DNA of 64,000 bases, from assembly GCF_025024155.1 (NCBI RefSeq), contig NW_026251716.1, positions 1 through 64,000 of the forward strand, read 5' to 3'. A program made the position numbers and the translations under genes. The notes under the pieces are model-generated. The model was not told the DNA's origin. It did no database searches and saw nothing but the letters and a program-made list of their open reading frames with translations. The stretch comes from Gamsiella multidivaricata (Eukaryota > Mortierellomycota > Mortierellomycetes > Mortierellales > Mortierellaceae). Of this stretch, positions 1 to 11,787 are shown one piece after another. Position 1 is the first letter of the stretch. Each line of letters opens with the position of its first letter.

Positions 1-89
1 ATGTTGCACTGGGTGGTGGTGGCACGGTGAGAGTACTTGGAGAGGGTGCCACCGAAGTGCTTGCTCTGAGAGACGAGATTGAGGGCCAT
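1..89 (-). CDS. S-formylglutathione hydrolase (esterase D), N-terminal fragment
   Basis: This is the first 29 codons of a gene that runs off the left edge of the window. Reading the minus strand from the ATG at 87-89 gives a protein beginning MALNLVSQSKHFGG and continuing TLSKYSHRATTTQCN. This matches the characteristic start of S-formylglutathione hydrolase/esterase D, where an SxKxFGG segment precedes the first beta strands. The family hydrolyses S-formylglutathione to formate and glutathione in formaldehyde detoxification. The serine-hydrolase catalytic triad lies outside the window, so activity cannot be judged. The gene diverges from the LPMO gene at 1013, with a spacer of about 920 nt between them. 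The identification rests on a short N-terminus only. Confidence 0.72.
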   Translation of the reverse strand, partial: MALNLVSQSKHFGGTLSKYSHRATTTQCN

Positions 90-1012
90 AGCTGAGGTTC
101 GGGTTGGTTGGATGAATGAAGGAATGAATGGAGGTGTTTGGAATGGAAGCGAATGATGGACTGATCGCACTGTGAGAAAAAAAAAAAGAAAAAGAAAAGC
201 GGACTGACGTGATCTGTGCTACACGAATGGATCTACACGTCCATGCAGATACGTACAATGCATTGACTCACACACCACCTGGGATTTGCATAGCTTCCCA
301 GCAATGCACCCTAGGCTACGCGCATTTGCAGTAATTCCCCGGAATGAAGGCAAAGAGAACCGAGGGTTGCACCAGGCAGAGGATGCCCTTGTCCCTTTTG
401 CGTAGACAACCCTGTACCTGCATCTCTTGTGTGATAGTGCTTTTCTCTTTTTTCTTTTTTTCATTTGTTTCATGTATGGTTTCCCGCCTTTTAATTCGCT
501 GCACGGAGATATAGTCCATCAATTGCCTGATTATGTGACGAATGGAGTCCAGATGTTTGGCGCTCGCTGGACAAGCGGCTTGGGCGTACCGGGTGCTCTC
601 CCTTTTTGCCTGCTCCAGTTGTTCATAGTCCTGCTCTATGCTCATCCTGCATATATTAGCAATTATCTCCTGAGCCGGTAATAATAAAAGGAAAACCTAT
701 GGCATGAGGGGACGGCTCATCTTTTTTTAACTCTATGGACCAAAAAAGACTAGAATATGCCACTTCCAAAGAGAATTCAGGTCTGGGCGTCAGTTGTCGA
801 TGGCCCCGAAGACCGGCAAGGTGCAATATCCATAATATATAAACCCTCCACCTTCCTTCTTGTCCTCTTTACCCCCCCCCGCCCACACAAATCGACCCCT
901 GCCACCACCTCATCCCTCCCGAAGACACCGTTGCGCCTCTTACTCTTACTCCTCTCATCAGTCTCTTCATCTACGACACCTTCCAAACAAACTACGCATC
1001 TTCCTTTGAGCC
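90..1012. other. Divergent intergenic region with TATA box
   Basis: This is the spacer between the divergent S-formylglutathione hydrolase and LPMO genes. The short open frames here overlap on both strands and resemble no protein. It contains an A-rich tract near 177-200 and, close to the right end, a TATA element with pyrimidine-rich DNA downstream, consistent with the LPMO core promoter. I see no RNA gene. Confidence 0.6.
836..843 (+). promoter_or_regulatory. TATA box of the first LPMO gene
   Basis: TATATAAA lies 170 nt before the ATG at 1013 and is followed by a C/T-rich leader. This is the usual arrangement of a strongly regulated fungal secretory gene. The transcription start is not known, so the assignment rests on the motif and its position. 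Confidence 0.55.
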
Positions 1013-1847
1013 ATGACCACCTTTCGTTTCTGGGCTGCATGCCTTGTAGCCGTCGTGGTGCTGATCGAGTCGACCACCGCCCACATGGCTCTTCTCTATC
1101 CCATGCCGCGCGGAGGCATCAGAGACAAGAAGCAGTACGATGCCGAAGTCCATGCATTCGTCAATTTCAATAAGCACCGCACCATGCCCTGCAACGGCTA
1201 CAACAAGATGGGACCTGTCACCAAACTCAAGGCTGGACAAACCCTCAACGTAAGGACATCGATTCCTTCCCTTCACTCTAATCATCGTGCAGTTCACTGT
1301 AAGCAACATGGTTTTTTATTCACACACACAAAATGCTGAACAACTCCCTGCATTTTGAAAATAGGTCCGATTCTGGGGTCCAGCACTCAAGGGTAGCAAC
1401 TTGGACCACCTTCCTGCCAAGCCTACTGGCAGCAAGCAGATCAACCAGGCTCGTCACGGTGGTGGATTCTGCGAGTTCTCTCTCAGTTACGACGGCGGCA
1501 AGACCTTCCACAAGATTGGTCAGTACACGAAATCATGCCCTGACTTCTACTATGAGTGGCCCGTCAAGATCCCCGCCAACGTTCCCAGCTGCAACACCCC
1601 CGGAAAGTGCCTCTTTGTGTGGTCCTGGACTGCGGTGAACGTCCCACAGTTCTACATCAACTGCGCGGATGTGACGATTGCTGGTGTGAAAGGCGGAAAG
1701 CTTCCATCGAAGAGCATTCAGGTTGTTGATATCCCCAACCATAAGCAGAAAGTGACAGCACAAGGCGATGGCTATGACGAGAAGATGGGCAAGGGACCCA
1801 TCAAGAATGAGGTCAATGACAACATGAGCGGCAAATTCCAGAAGTAA
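1013..1847 (+). CDS. Secreted LPMO-like copper monooxygenase (AA11-like), copy 1
   Basis: Exons are 1013-1249 and 1365-1847 (intron GTAAGG...ATAG, phase 0), giving 239 residues. A signal peptide (residues 1-23, ending STTA) is followed directly by His24, as needed for the N-terminal histidine brace of lytic polysaccharide monooxygenases. The second copper ligand is likely His110 in ARHGGG. An axial aromatic is likely Tyr176 in QFYINCADV. The HGGG-x-C-x-x-SLSYDGGKTF segment resembles the chitin-active AA11 family, but assignment to AA11 rather than a sister family is inference. Paired cysteines (137, 155, 161, 179) suggest an extracellular fold. The likely role is oxidative cleavage of chitin or remodelling of the cell wall. 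A close tandem paralogue follows at 2446. AATAAAAT-type polyadenylation signals follow the stop. Confidence 0.82.
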
Positions 1848-2224
1848 AGTACGATAAAATAAAATAAGCATAGAAAGGAATGTGGCGCGTGGACCGCAGC
1901 TCTTCCTTGTGCTCATAGACTTGATAGACATGGGTACACACTCCAATGCTGGAGATGATCCAAATAAAATTTAATTGTTTGGGACACAAATGTTTGCGAG
2001 CCTATGTTATTTTTATGGAATACCAAGAAAGTTCAAGGAAAGAGATATGTTTACATCTGGCCAAATATAAACTATTAAAAGAACCCTCGGCACGGCTCTC
2101 GCCTATTTCTTAGGGGGTTTACAAGGGATATCGACTAGATAGGCACCCTTGTTGCCCTTGATCAAGACACTAGGCACTTATGCCTTTACTATCCAATGCT
2201 TGAGACTGGCCGCCTCCAGGAAGG

Positions 2225-2247
2225 AAAAAAAAAAAAAAAAAAAAAAA
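2225..2247. repeat. Poly-A tract (23 nt)
   Basis: An uninterrupted run of A lies just upstream of the TATA box of the second LPMO gene. Such poly(dA:dT) tracts commonly exclude nucleosomes at fungal promoters; that role here is inference. Confidence 0.85.
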
Positions 2248-2267
2248 GCCGGGGCCAGGCGTGGACA

Positions 2268-2273
2268 TATAAA
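2268..2273 (+). promoter_or_regulatory. TATA box of the second LPMO gene
   Basis: TATAAA lies 173 nt before the ATG at 2446. This spacing is nearly identical to the 170 nt seen for copy 1, which suggests the two promoters also arose by duplication. Confidence 0.55.
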
Positions 2274-2445
2274 TGGTGCCGCAAGTCGGCTCCATAGCTC
2301 CATGTTCTCTTTCTAATATTAATAACGATACACGCTAAAAGCACTCCCTATCAAATAAAGCACCATCCAGTCTCTTCCATTCTGTTGGAGCGCCATTTAC
2401 ATACCACATATACCTGCATCAAAGTTCCTCGCTCTCATTTTCATT

Positions 2446-3593
2446 ATGAAGTGTGCAGCTGCAGTTCTGGTTCTCGCCTTGCTGGTGAGCTCGACTATGG
2501 CACATATGGCCATGCTGTACCCCACACCCCGAGGCGGCTATGGCACCAGACAATACAACGGTCATGTTCACGTAAGACTTCATGCTCACCTCACAGTAGC
2601 ACAAAGCTTACACGCTGAGCGTTGCGCTCTTGTGTTACCTACTCACATTCCTCTTTCTCATTTAAATGCAGACTTTTATAGGATACAAAGACAGGGTCTG
2701 GAGCGCTAGCTTTCCCTGTGGAGGGTTTGGGCCTGGTCCAGTTACGGAGATGAAAGCCGGCCAGGTCATCCCTGTCCGCTTTGCTGCGTCGTCTATGAGT
2801 GCCAAGGCCATGCGGACGCAACCCGAACCCGTCAAAGACCGTCACCGGGAGTTTCCGCAAGCCCGACATGGCGGAGGCACTGTAAGGACCAAAAGGAAAT
2901 GAATTACTGTTCTTGCTCATACTCGGCTGATGGTAGCAACGAATGAAGCTCTGTTTTTTGTGATACGGAGACGAAGGGCTCTGAAGAAAAGGGTTTGTTC
3001 ACTGACTGATACTCTTGTTGTGTGCTCAATGATCCTTAATGCAGTGCGAGTTTTCGCTCTCGTATGATGGTGGGAAGACGTTTCGTCTGATCGGTCGATA
3101 TACAAAGTCATGTCCCGATGGTAAGTAAAAAAAAAAAAAAAAAAAAGGAGGGGAGGAAGAGGGAAGGATGCATGCGGCTGCGTTATTAACACGTTTTCTA
3201 ACTCGTTGCAATTTCTCCACCAGCGTACTACGAATGGCCCGTCAAGATTCCCAGTAACGTACCCTCCTGCACGAAGAAGAACCAATGTCTCTTTGTCTGG
3301 TCGTAAGTACTTCTTTCTCTCATCGAAGACCCCCTTTCCTGTTGGACACCAAACACTTAAACGTGCTCTGAAATTGTAGATGGGTCGCGAGTATCCTACC
3401 TCAGTATTATCAAAACTGTGCTGATGTATCGATCGAAGGTGTTGACGGGGGCAAGCTGCCATCCAGGAGTATCCAGATGGTAGATTTCCCTGGCCATCCT
3501 CAGCGTGTCACTGCACCAGGTGACGGCGCTGGCGAGAACATGGGCAAGGGTCCAAATCCGAGTGAGGTTGAGGCAAACCTACATGACACCTAG
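2446..3593 (+). CDS. Secreted LPMO-like copper monooxygenase (AA11-like), copy 2
   Basis: Five exons: 2446-2571, 2672-2881, 3045-3120, 3224-3302 and 3380-3593. All introns are GT-AG, and together they give 234 residues. The signal peptide ends at Ala19 and mature His20 begins HMAMLYPTPRGG, the first copper ligand. His108 (ARHGGG) is the likely second ligand and a tyrosine in QYYQNCADV the axial residue. It is a paralogue of the gene at 1013, sharing the HGGG-CEFSLSYDGGKTF core, the YYEWPVKIP segment and the C-terminal MGKGP motif. The N-terminal third has diverged more (copy 1 MPCNGYNKMGP against FPCGGFGPGP here). None of its four intron positions coincides with the single intron of copy 1. 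The intron after Pro-Asp starts with GTAAGT followed by a long A-run. Substrate is unknown; chitin is likely from the family resemblance. Confidence 0.8.
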
Positions 3594-4790
3594 AACTAGG
3601 CAGGCATGACGGAGGGAGGCGAATGGGGGCGTAATCAGTAGGTTAATCTTAGCCCTATTTTAGGTCGATGGTGGTTGACAATCTACGTCGGCGCTGGGGT
3701 ATACGCTTGGGGCAGTTCATCCGTGGTGTGTTTATGATGATCATTGCATGGCATCATAACCGTATTTATGTTAAGGAGCCGGTTGGCGACTGCTTGTTGC
3801 TAGGACCAGATGGAGTGAATAAAGTCGAGCGCCCGCAATGCTTGAGTAGCGTGTATACAATAGGTTATCGTGATCGATCGTAGCCGCCCATGTTTGCAAC
3901 GGTCTAGCATTCTTCAGTTAGTCCAACGATCTAGACGGTCGTGCATCAATGACACCATACGCTCGACAGAATATATATACGGCTTTGAAGCGTACGAACT
4001 ATCTCCATAATGCAAGCAGAACCAAGTAGACATCTCCACAGTTGGTGTCGATAGGTAGTATTGGCGGTAATAGGAGGGGAGAAGGGGGGAAAGTCGTGTT
4101 TTTTATATTCTTCTTTAAGCTGCCTGCTGGTTGGTTCAATTCGACGGGAGGACTCAATCGAACTCTTTTACAAAAAGCCAAAAAAAAAAAAAAAAGAGGT
4201 GGAGGAGGGTGCCTGGAATGCAATTGGCAAATCAGATGTGGACCTTCTCTTCGCCAAAAAACACGTACAAGGAATAGCCAAATAGTCAACAATCATATAG
4301 TCTATGGGTATAAATACATGGTGCTGTAATACTGCCGCTGGGGGGGAAGGGGTCCGTGTACGGGACCCGATCTGGAGCAGGAAGATCCAGCCAGGCTTGA
4401 ATCCGGTAGGATGGTACTGGCAGTCAACAGCGTGTCTCATCGTTTGCGCTCGATGAGCGTTGCTGAGGAGGATCGTCAGTGTCGGTCATCGGTTGGAGAG
4501 ATTGGATGTAAAACACTCCGAAGTGTCTTGCTTAGGCCCGGTATGGTCAGAGGCACACCATTCCTATGGCTACGGATGGTCGGCACTTCAAGGAGTAAAT
4601 GATTTCCCTTCTGCGTTGTTTTGTTTTGTTTTTTTCAATCCCCTCATCATCATCCCCATCCCATCCCTTCCTTCTTCTTCTTCTCCGATCCTCTCTCTTC
4701 ATCCCTTCCTGACGGTTGACTGAATTCCATACCCACACCAACCCTCTCTTTCACTCACACTCTCACACTCACACTTCCATCTCATCCAAG
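3594..4790. other. Intergenic region upstream of serine palmitoyltransferase gene
   Basis: About 1.2 kb without a supportable gene. It includes a TATA-like sequence at 4309-4315 (TATAAAT), an A-rich run near 4180, and a long C/T-rich leader from about 4620 to the ATG at 4791. That leader is typical of constitutively expressed fungal genes. Open frames here lack recognisable motifs. Confidence 0.55.
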
Positions 4791-6754
4791 ATGGGCAAAG
4801 GATCCCGCTCTGCCGTGGCCACGTCGCCCGTCAGCTTCAAGGCCACGCCGCTCTCTTCACAGCACCATGCAAAGTTCCAGGAGGCACTCAGCGTGAAGGA
4901 GCCCAAGGAAAAGCTCTACTGGAAGGGGTTCTCGTCCTCGTCCAAGAACAGGGCCCTCTTCAAGACCTCGTATGATGACATTATGGAAGAGCCTCCATAC
5001 TTCTACCTCATCACTACCTATCTCTCCTACATCATCCTTTCTTTCTTCGGCCATGTCCGCGACTTTTACGGCTTCCGTTGGAACAAGAAAGCGTACGCGC
5101 ATCTGATGCCCTCCAACGTAAGTCTGCTTGATCATCTTGCTTGAGCAACCAGTACAGTGTAGTGCTCTTGTTGTATTGTGATTCGACCCTCTGCAACAAA
5201 CAAAAACTGCAACAACAACTGCGCTGTAGCACCATCATTTTTTTCTCTTGGAATCAGATGAAGAGCACTCTTTCTATTGTTCGCTTCCCCTCTATGCCTG
5301 AGAGGGCTGTTGCCCAAGATTCTTATTTTTTCTGTTTATTTGCTCGGCTGTATTTGCGTTGTTTTGTATCGACCTCTAATACTCCTGTCCTTCTTCACTC
5401 GTGCGCGCCTTTCTCTTGTTGCATGTAGGGATATGCCGCCCTGACTTCAGATTGGGATTCGTTCTGGACAAGGAACCTGAAGATGCGTATCGAGGATTGC
5501 TTTTCTGTGCCAACGACATTGGTCCCTGGCAGAACCATCAACATGTTGGAGCGTGTGACAAACGATTACTGCCGCACCTTTCAATTCACCGGCCGCCTCA
5601 AGGAGGCCGTCAATTTATCCTCCTACAATTACTTGGGTTTCGCTCAGTCAACTGGCCCCTGCGCTGACGCCGTTGAGGAGATCGTTCATACCTACGGAAC
5701 CTCGTCCTGCGGAACCCGTTTGGAGTCTGGATCTCTCGATTTGCACACCAAGACTGAAGAGTTGGTCGCCGAGTTTATGGGCAAGGAGGCTGCTCTCCTA
5801 GTTTCGATGGGCTATGCCACCAACAGTACCACCATTGCCGGTCTGGCCTCCAAGGGCTCCCTGATCATCTCTGATGAGCTCAACCATAACTCTCTTGTCT
5901 TTGGATCCCGTCTCTCTGGTGCCTACATCCGTGTCTTCAAGCACAACGACACGCAAGATTTGGAGGCCGTCCTCCGCGATGCCATCTCCCAGGGTCAGCC
6001 CAGGACTCACCGCCCATGGAAGAATATTCTGTTAATTGTTGAGGGTCTTTACTCGATGGAAGGATCTATTGTCAAGTTGCCCGAGATCATTGAGCTCAAG
6101 AAGAAGTACAAGTTCCATCTGTATGTTGATGAGGCGCACTCTGTCGGTGCTATTGGACCCCGCGGACGTGGTGTGTGCGATTACTATGGCGTTGATCCCA
6201 AGGAAGTCGATATTCTCATGGGTACCTTCACAAAGTCCTTTGGTGCTGCTGGTGGATACATCTGTGCGTCCAAGGAGATCATCGATCATCTTCGTCTCGT
6301 GAACCACTCCTCCGTTTATGGCGAGTCGATGTCACCCATTGTCCTTCAGCAGATCTATACTAGCATGTGGTCCATCATGGGCCGTGACGGCACCAACGCT
6401 GGTCAGGAACGTCTGAGCCGATTGGCATGGAACGCGCGCTACCTTGGCAGTAACCTCCGCAAGATGGGCTTTATTATCTATGGCGACCGTGACTCCCCAG
6501 TGATCCCTCTGCTTCTGTTCAACCCTGCCAAGATCCCTGCGTTTTCGCGCGAGTGCCGCAAGAGAGATTTGGCGGTCGTCGTTGTCGGTTTCCCAGCAAC
6601 GTCGATTGTCGCCTCTCGTGCCCGCTTCTGCGTCTCTGCTTCGCATACTAAGGAGGATTTGGACTTTGTCCTGCGTGTTGTCTCTGAGGTCGGTGACATT
6701 CTTGGCCTGAAGATGAGCAACCGTCAGGCATTGGAGATGGGCATGGAGGTTTAG
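4791..6754 (+). CDS. LCB2: Serine palmitoyltransferase subunit 2
   Basis: Exons 4791-5117 and 5429-6754 (intron 311 nt, phase 0) encode 550 residues, the usual length for LCB2. It is the catalytic subunit that condenses serine with palmitoyl-CoA to 3-ketodihydrosphingosine, the first step of sphingolipid synthesis, in the endoplasmic reticulum membrane with LCB1. An N-terminal membrane segment (YFYLITTYLSYIILSFFG, about residues 69-86) is followed by the fold-type I PLP domain of the alpha-oxoamine synthase family. Visible landmarks are SYNYLGFA, the TYGTSSCGTRLESGS stretch, DELNHNS, VDEAHSVGAIG and GTFTKSFGAAGGY with PLP lysine Lys378. An ATG further upstream in frame is less likely than 4791, which begins the MGKGSRSA sequence after a C/T-rich leader. 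Confidence 0.95.
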
Positions 6755-7946
6755 ACCCGATAGCGTTATCTTATTATTATTATTTTATTTTTATCCATTT
6801 TTGCTTTTGCTGTTCTTTGCTTCTTTTCAAGTACGTACAAGTATTCACTCTTAATAACATTCACTCATTCGACATAATAAACCCTTGGTTGTCGCCAACT
6901 GTTTACACTTTTAGCTATGACTAAAAATGTGTGTTTTGGTTCGTTTTTTTTTTTTTTTTTTTTTTTTTTGTAAAGATAATGAAAGAGATATAGCAATTAC
7001 CGGCCCTCCTGGGGCATGCAAAGTCCTGGGCACAAGAAGTGCCTGGACGCTGCACCAGGAATGGGCGCTAAGAAATTGCAAAACCTGGCAAGGTCTTTGC
7101 TCTTGACTGCGAAATGACGCTCGAACAAAGCGATAGAGTGGGAGACAAAGCCCAATCACGCGAGGTGAGCAACACGGTGATCCGAGACGTAAATGCCGCA
7201 CGAAGAAAAAAATTACTGGCTGCAGTCGAAGCCGACTATTTATTGAGGCTCGAGACAACAGTGACTGGTACAGTTGGGTGCTCAATTGGGATGAAGCAGT
7301 CTGTGTGTGGGTGGGGTTTGAAAGAAGGAGCAAATTGGATCCTCTAGATAGGGTAGACACTGTGCAGACAGTCACTTTTCACTTTCGGGAAGCGGCCCTT
7401 CCCTTTCCTTTCTTCACTTTTCCCAGGTCGGCACAAATGGTACTCCACAAAGCACAATTGCTGCTGGTGTTGAGGAGGGGTAAATCGAGGTTTCTGAATC
7501 ACAAGGATATGATTATTTGATCGAAAAAATCATTGCGCCTGAGTGTCTAACCTACACCGCATATCGCTCAGACCTTGTCAATTGACGTGAAGGCAAAGAG
7601 GGTTGTTTAAAGGAAATCTCCCACAGCCAGAACCTATCGGCATGGCGGTGGTGAGAACGCATCTTGAGTATGCCGGCTCGTTGCAGCTCTGATCGTTGCC
7701 ACCAAATATGCCGGTACCCTTAACGAGACGCGTCTCATTCCAAACGAATAAATGAAATGAACAACAAACAAACACGACAGTCCCTGCGTGTGTTGACCGA
7801 CCTGTCTATCATTCTTGCTGCCCCTGCTCTTCCTTCATCCTCATCGGCAGCAGGCACATCCTCTTCCAACCTGTTAAAGTCCCTGGGCGACGGGCCAACT
7901 ATTCCTCTAAAGCGAACCTCAGCCTTCCTGTCAACGACCACACGCC
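6755..7946. other. Intergenic region between LCB2 and MCM4
   Basis: It contains the LCB2 3' end (AATAAA near 6876), a run of 26 T at 6944-6969, and about 900 nt of sequence without a convincing gene. The region just before 7947 is rich in CCT/TCC motifs. Overlapping small frames on both strands carry no family signature. Confidence 0.55.
6944..6969. repeat. Poly-T tract (26 nt)
   Basis: An uninterrupted T-run lies about 190 nt beyond the LCB2 stop codon. Confidence 0.85.
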
Positions 7947-10900
7947 ATGTCTCAACCATCTACTCCACGCACTCCTCGTACTCCTCGCGCTGGCAGGATG
8001 TCACAGACGCCTCAGAGGAGCGACAACCTCTCCTCAGACATTCCCTCTTCGCCTGGTCTCCAGTATCCTTCATCACCCGGACTTGGTATCTCTTCGCCAT
8101 TGCCCTTCGCTACCGCCCCCGGTTTCCAGGTTGTGTACCAACCTGGACAGTATGCGCAAACGCCAATTGGACGCCATATGGGTAATATATTGCTTCTACA
8201 AATGCCCTTAGCGTGAAGTTTGGGATTACCGCTAATTAAAAGATACCCCTTTTGTTTTTACAGCTTCTGAAGATGCCTCGTCGCCCATTGGTATGGCGTT
8301 ACCTTCGTCACCTCCTCCTCGCAGCCACCTGGTATCTTCCAATCTGCGATCTGATATTTCCTATGGTACTCCTCGCGAAGGACGTGGGTAAGGGGGAATC
8401 CTGTGAGAAAGACGTTGTCGTGACCGATAATCCATCATTTCGCGCATTCTAATGTCTCGACACTTTACTCTTGTGCATGCAATAGCGGCATGCCAGAGAC
8501 TCCCAGGAGACGTCGTAACGATGTCGTGAGTAGCCCTCAGGTTGCGCGCCATCTTGCTAGCAGAGCAGACCCCATCAGCGAGCTCCCCTCGACACCGTTC
8601 CCTCCATCGCAAGATTATGATCCAAGCCAGGTGGTGAAGGTTGTGTGGGGCACAGCGGTCGAAATCAATGAAGTCATCAGGATCTTCAAGGAATTTCTGG
8701 AGCACTTCAAGCAGAAGTACAGGATCGTCAAGGAGAATCCGGATGTTCAGACTATCACCGAGAGCGAAAACAGACCATTTTACCCTCAGCTCCTTGACCA
8801 GGCAAGTGCTTACAACAGAACCAAGGAGCAGACGTATGCGTTTTTATTTCCAGGAATCAGCGGTCCTAACGCAGCGCTTCAACCACAACCTATTTTTTTC
8901 TTTTTTAATAGATGGCTCGCACCAACACGCGCCAGCTCAACCTCGACTGCCAAAATCTTCTTGCGTACAGGCCCGCAATCAAGCTGCACAGTTTGCTGAT
9001 TGATTATCCTGCTGAGGTTCTGCCACTCCTGGATTTCACGCTGAACGAGTACTTTGACGAAAAGCATCCCGAAGTTGACCTTGGGGGCGACAGTTTGATG
9101 GTATGTGCTCTGCTGCATCATGGATAAGGACATGGACGGCAGGAACAGGCTATGACTGCAGGACTAAGCATGGTGAACTTGTTCTGCTGTTTTAGATCCG
9201 TCCATTCGGCCTCGGAAAGACTGTCAATACTCGTGATCTTGGGCCGGAGGACATTGATCGTCTCGTCACTGTCAAGGGTCTTATGCTGCGTGCATCCAGT
9301 GTCATTCCGAATGTGAAGAAAGGTAGCTTGTGCTCGATTATGCCTGAGCGACTTTATCAACCTTTTTCCGAATTTTTAATTGCGCTCGACTCTTACTAAA
9401 CAGCGTGCTTTGTCTTTCTATACTCTAGCCTTCTTCCAGTGTCTTGTTTGCGACCAGACTGTCACATCGGAGGCCGATCGCGGTCGTATTACTGAACCCA
9501 CCAAATGCCCTCGTCAGGAGTGTGGAGCCCTGAACTCGATGTCCTTGATCCATAACCGGGGAGAATATGCTGACAAGCAAGTCTGCCGCATGCAGGAGAT
9601 GCCAGGTAAGGAATAAAAGCAATTGTTGGTTCGTCAATTTATGCTGTCATTGGATCTACCAACTACTGACTATTCCCACTTTTTTTTTTTTTTTTTTTTT
9701 TTTTTTCAGAGTCTATTCCCGACGGACAGACACCTCAGAGTATCTCTCTGGTAGTCCATGACGACTTGGTGGATGTGTGCAAGCCCGGTGACCGCCTGGA
9801 AATTACTGCCGTATTCAGAGGAGTGCCAGTCAGAGTCAACCCTAGGCAGCGCACAATTAAGGCACTTTACAGGACGTACTTGGACGTTGTTCACATCAAA
9901 AAGACGGACAAGAGGAGATTGGCGATCGATGATGACATTGGAAGCCAGAATGGAAAGAAGCCAACATATCAGGGCGGTGATGAAATTGACGTTCAGAGCG
10001 AGGACATGATCGCCAAGATTCAAGAAGTCTCTAAAATGCCCGATTTGTACGAAACCTTGGCTCGGTCGGTCGCTCCCAGCATTTTCGAGCACGATGACAT
10101 CAAGAAAGGAGTTCTGCTGCAGATGTTCGGAGGCACGAATAAGACATTCCAGAAGGCAGGATCACCACGTTACAGAGGTGATATCAACGTGCTCTTAGTC
10201 GGAGATCCAGGAACGTCAAAGTCGCAGTTCCTCACCTACGTTCACAAGATTGCGCCTCGTGGAGTGTACACATCCGGAAAGGGGTCTTCAGCCGTGGGTC
10301 TTACTGCATATGTCACCAGGGATCCGGATACTCGTCAGCTAGTCCTTGAGAGTGGTGCGTTGGTTCTCAGTGATGGAGGCATCTGCTGTATTGATGAGTT
10401 TGACAAGATGTCCGATGCAACGCGGTCGGTGCTGCACGAAGTCATGGAACAGCAGACGGTCTCTGTGGCCAAGGCAGGAATTATCACGACATTGAACGCC
10501 AGAACATCACTGCTGGCCGCTGCCAACCCCATTCACTCCCAGTACAACCACAGGTTGCCCATGGTTGATAACATTGATCTCCCACCTACTCTCATTTCCA
10601 GGTGAGTCTTTTTGTTTCGCAGCAGGCCTGGCGATTGTTCATCCGCAAGCATTGCAAGCTCACAAAACTCGTTGCTGTTTTCCAATCTAGGTTCGATTTG
10701 CTCTACTTGGTTTTGGATATTGTCAACGAACAAAGCGACAGACGTTTGGCACGCCATATCTTGTCCCTGTACCTCGAGGATGCACCCGAAACTGGAGGCA
10801 CACATATCATTCCCATCGATATGTTAACCTCCTATATCAGCTACGCGCGTAACCACTGCCATCCAGTCTTGAGTGAGGATGCTGGCTCGACTCTTATCCA

Positions 10901-11515
10901 GTGCTATTTGGATCTTAGAAAATTGGGTGGCGGTAAGCAGATTACAGCCACGACACGACAGCTTGAGTCTATGATCCGTTTGTCAGAGGCGCGCGCCAAG
11001 CTGCGTCTTTCACCAATGGTTGAAAAAGAGGATGTTGAGGAGGCGTCGAGATTGATCCGTGAAGGTCTGAAGGAGTCGGCAATGGACCCTCGTACAGGAC
11101 TGCTTGACATGGACTTGTTGACGACAGGCCAGGGCTCGTACGATCGTGGCCATCTCGAGGACATGCGCAAGGAGCTGCTAAACCTGTTGAACGCGACGGA
11201 CAAGGTGTCGCTCCGCTGGGCGGATGTTTTGGCAGATTTCAATGCTCAGAGCACAGTGGTACGTGTAACAGGAATGTGCCACGTTTATTATTATTTTTTT
11301 GTATATGTCACTGTGTTCCTTTCTAGCGCGTTGTCTTTAACATATCTTTGCCTTAACTGCTCTGCTATACTATGTTCTTTTCTTTGCAGGTTGTGTCAGA
11401 GGATCAGTTCTCGAGGGTACTTTCGGAACTGGAACAGCAGCAGTATATCAAGGTCAGCGGCAAGCGCGGTATGCGTGTCATCAAGAAGCTGATGATCGGA
11501 CAGGAACGCGAGTAG
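7947..11515 (+). CDS. MCM4: DNA replication licensing factor MCM4
   Basis: Nine exons: 7947-8181, 8264-8387, 8486-8801, 8912-9100, 9196-9322, 9429-9605, 9710-10601, 10691-11258, 11390-11515, giving 917 residues. MCM4 is a subunit of the MCM2-7 helicase that is loaded at origins and unwinds DNA at forks. The N-terminus is Ser/Thr-Pro rich, as expected for the kinase-regulated tail of MCM4. A zinc-binding motif CX2CX18CX4C spans Cys335-Cys362. The AAA+ core has Walker A GDPGTSKS (Lys560), Walker B CIDEFDKM (Asp618, Glu619) and an arginine finger at Arg687 in SRFDL. A winged-helix region ends the protein. The third intron begins with GC: only the join CAG|GCAAGT...AATAG|ATG keeps the frame and yields the ungapped segment LLDQMARTN before LNLD. 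The sixth intron ends with 27 T before CAG. Confidence 0.95.
9680..9706. repeat. Poly-T tract (27 nt) in MCM4 intron 6
   Basis: Pure T-run running into the acceptor CAG at 9707-9709, acting as an extreme polypyrimidine tract. Confidence 0.85.
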
Positions 11516-11787
11516 GGACAGGACAAGTGATTTTCAGATATCACTGCGAGCGTTGTAGACCAAGTAACAAAACAAAAATAATAATGCTTTTCTACATATT
11601 TCGGCGGGACTCAACACGCGATAAATGATTAATACCTTCCAGAACACGTCACTCTGGCCGTAATGCCTCCTTTCTTGCTTCAAATCGCCATCGACCCGCA
11701 CCTTACTCTTCCTTTTCAGACTCTCTCTCTTTTTCTCAGCAAACTCCTCTCCTTGGTTTCCTATCTTCACCTACTCTTAATAAACGA

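Larger units (their letters stand above)
1848..2445. other. Intergenic region between the tandem LPMO genes
   Basis: It holds the 3' signals of copy 1 (repeated AATAAA near 1855-1865), a run of 23 A at 2225-2247, a TATA box at 2268-2273 and the leader of copy 2. No coding potential is evident. Confidence 0.6.
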
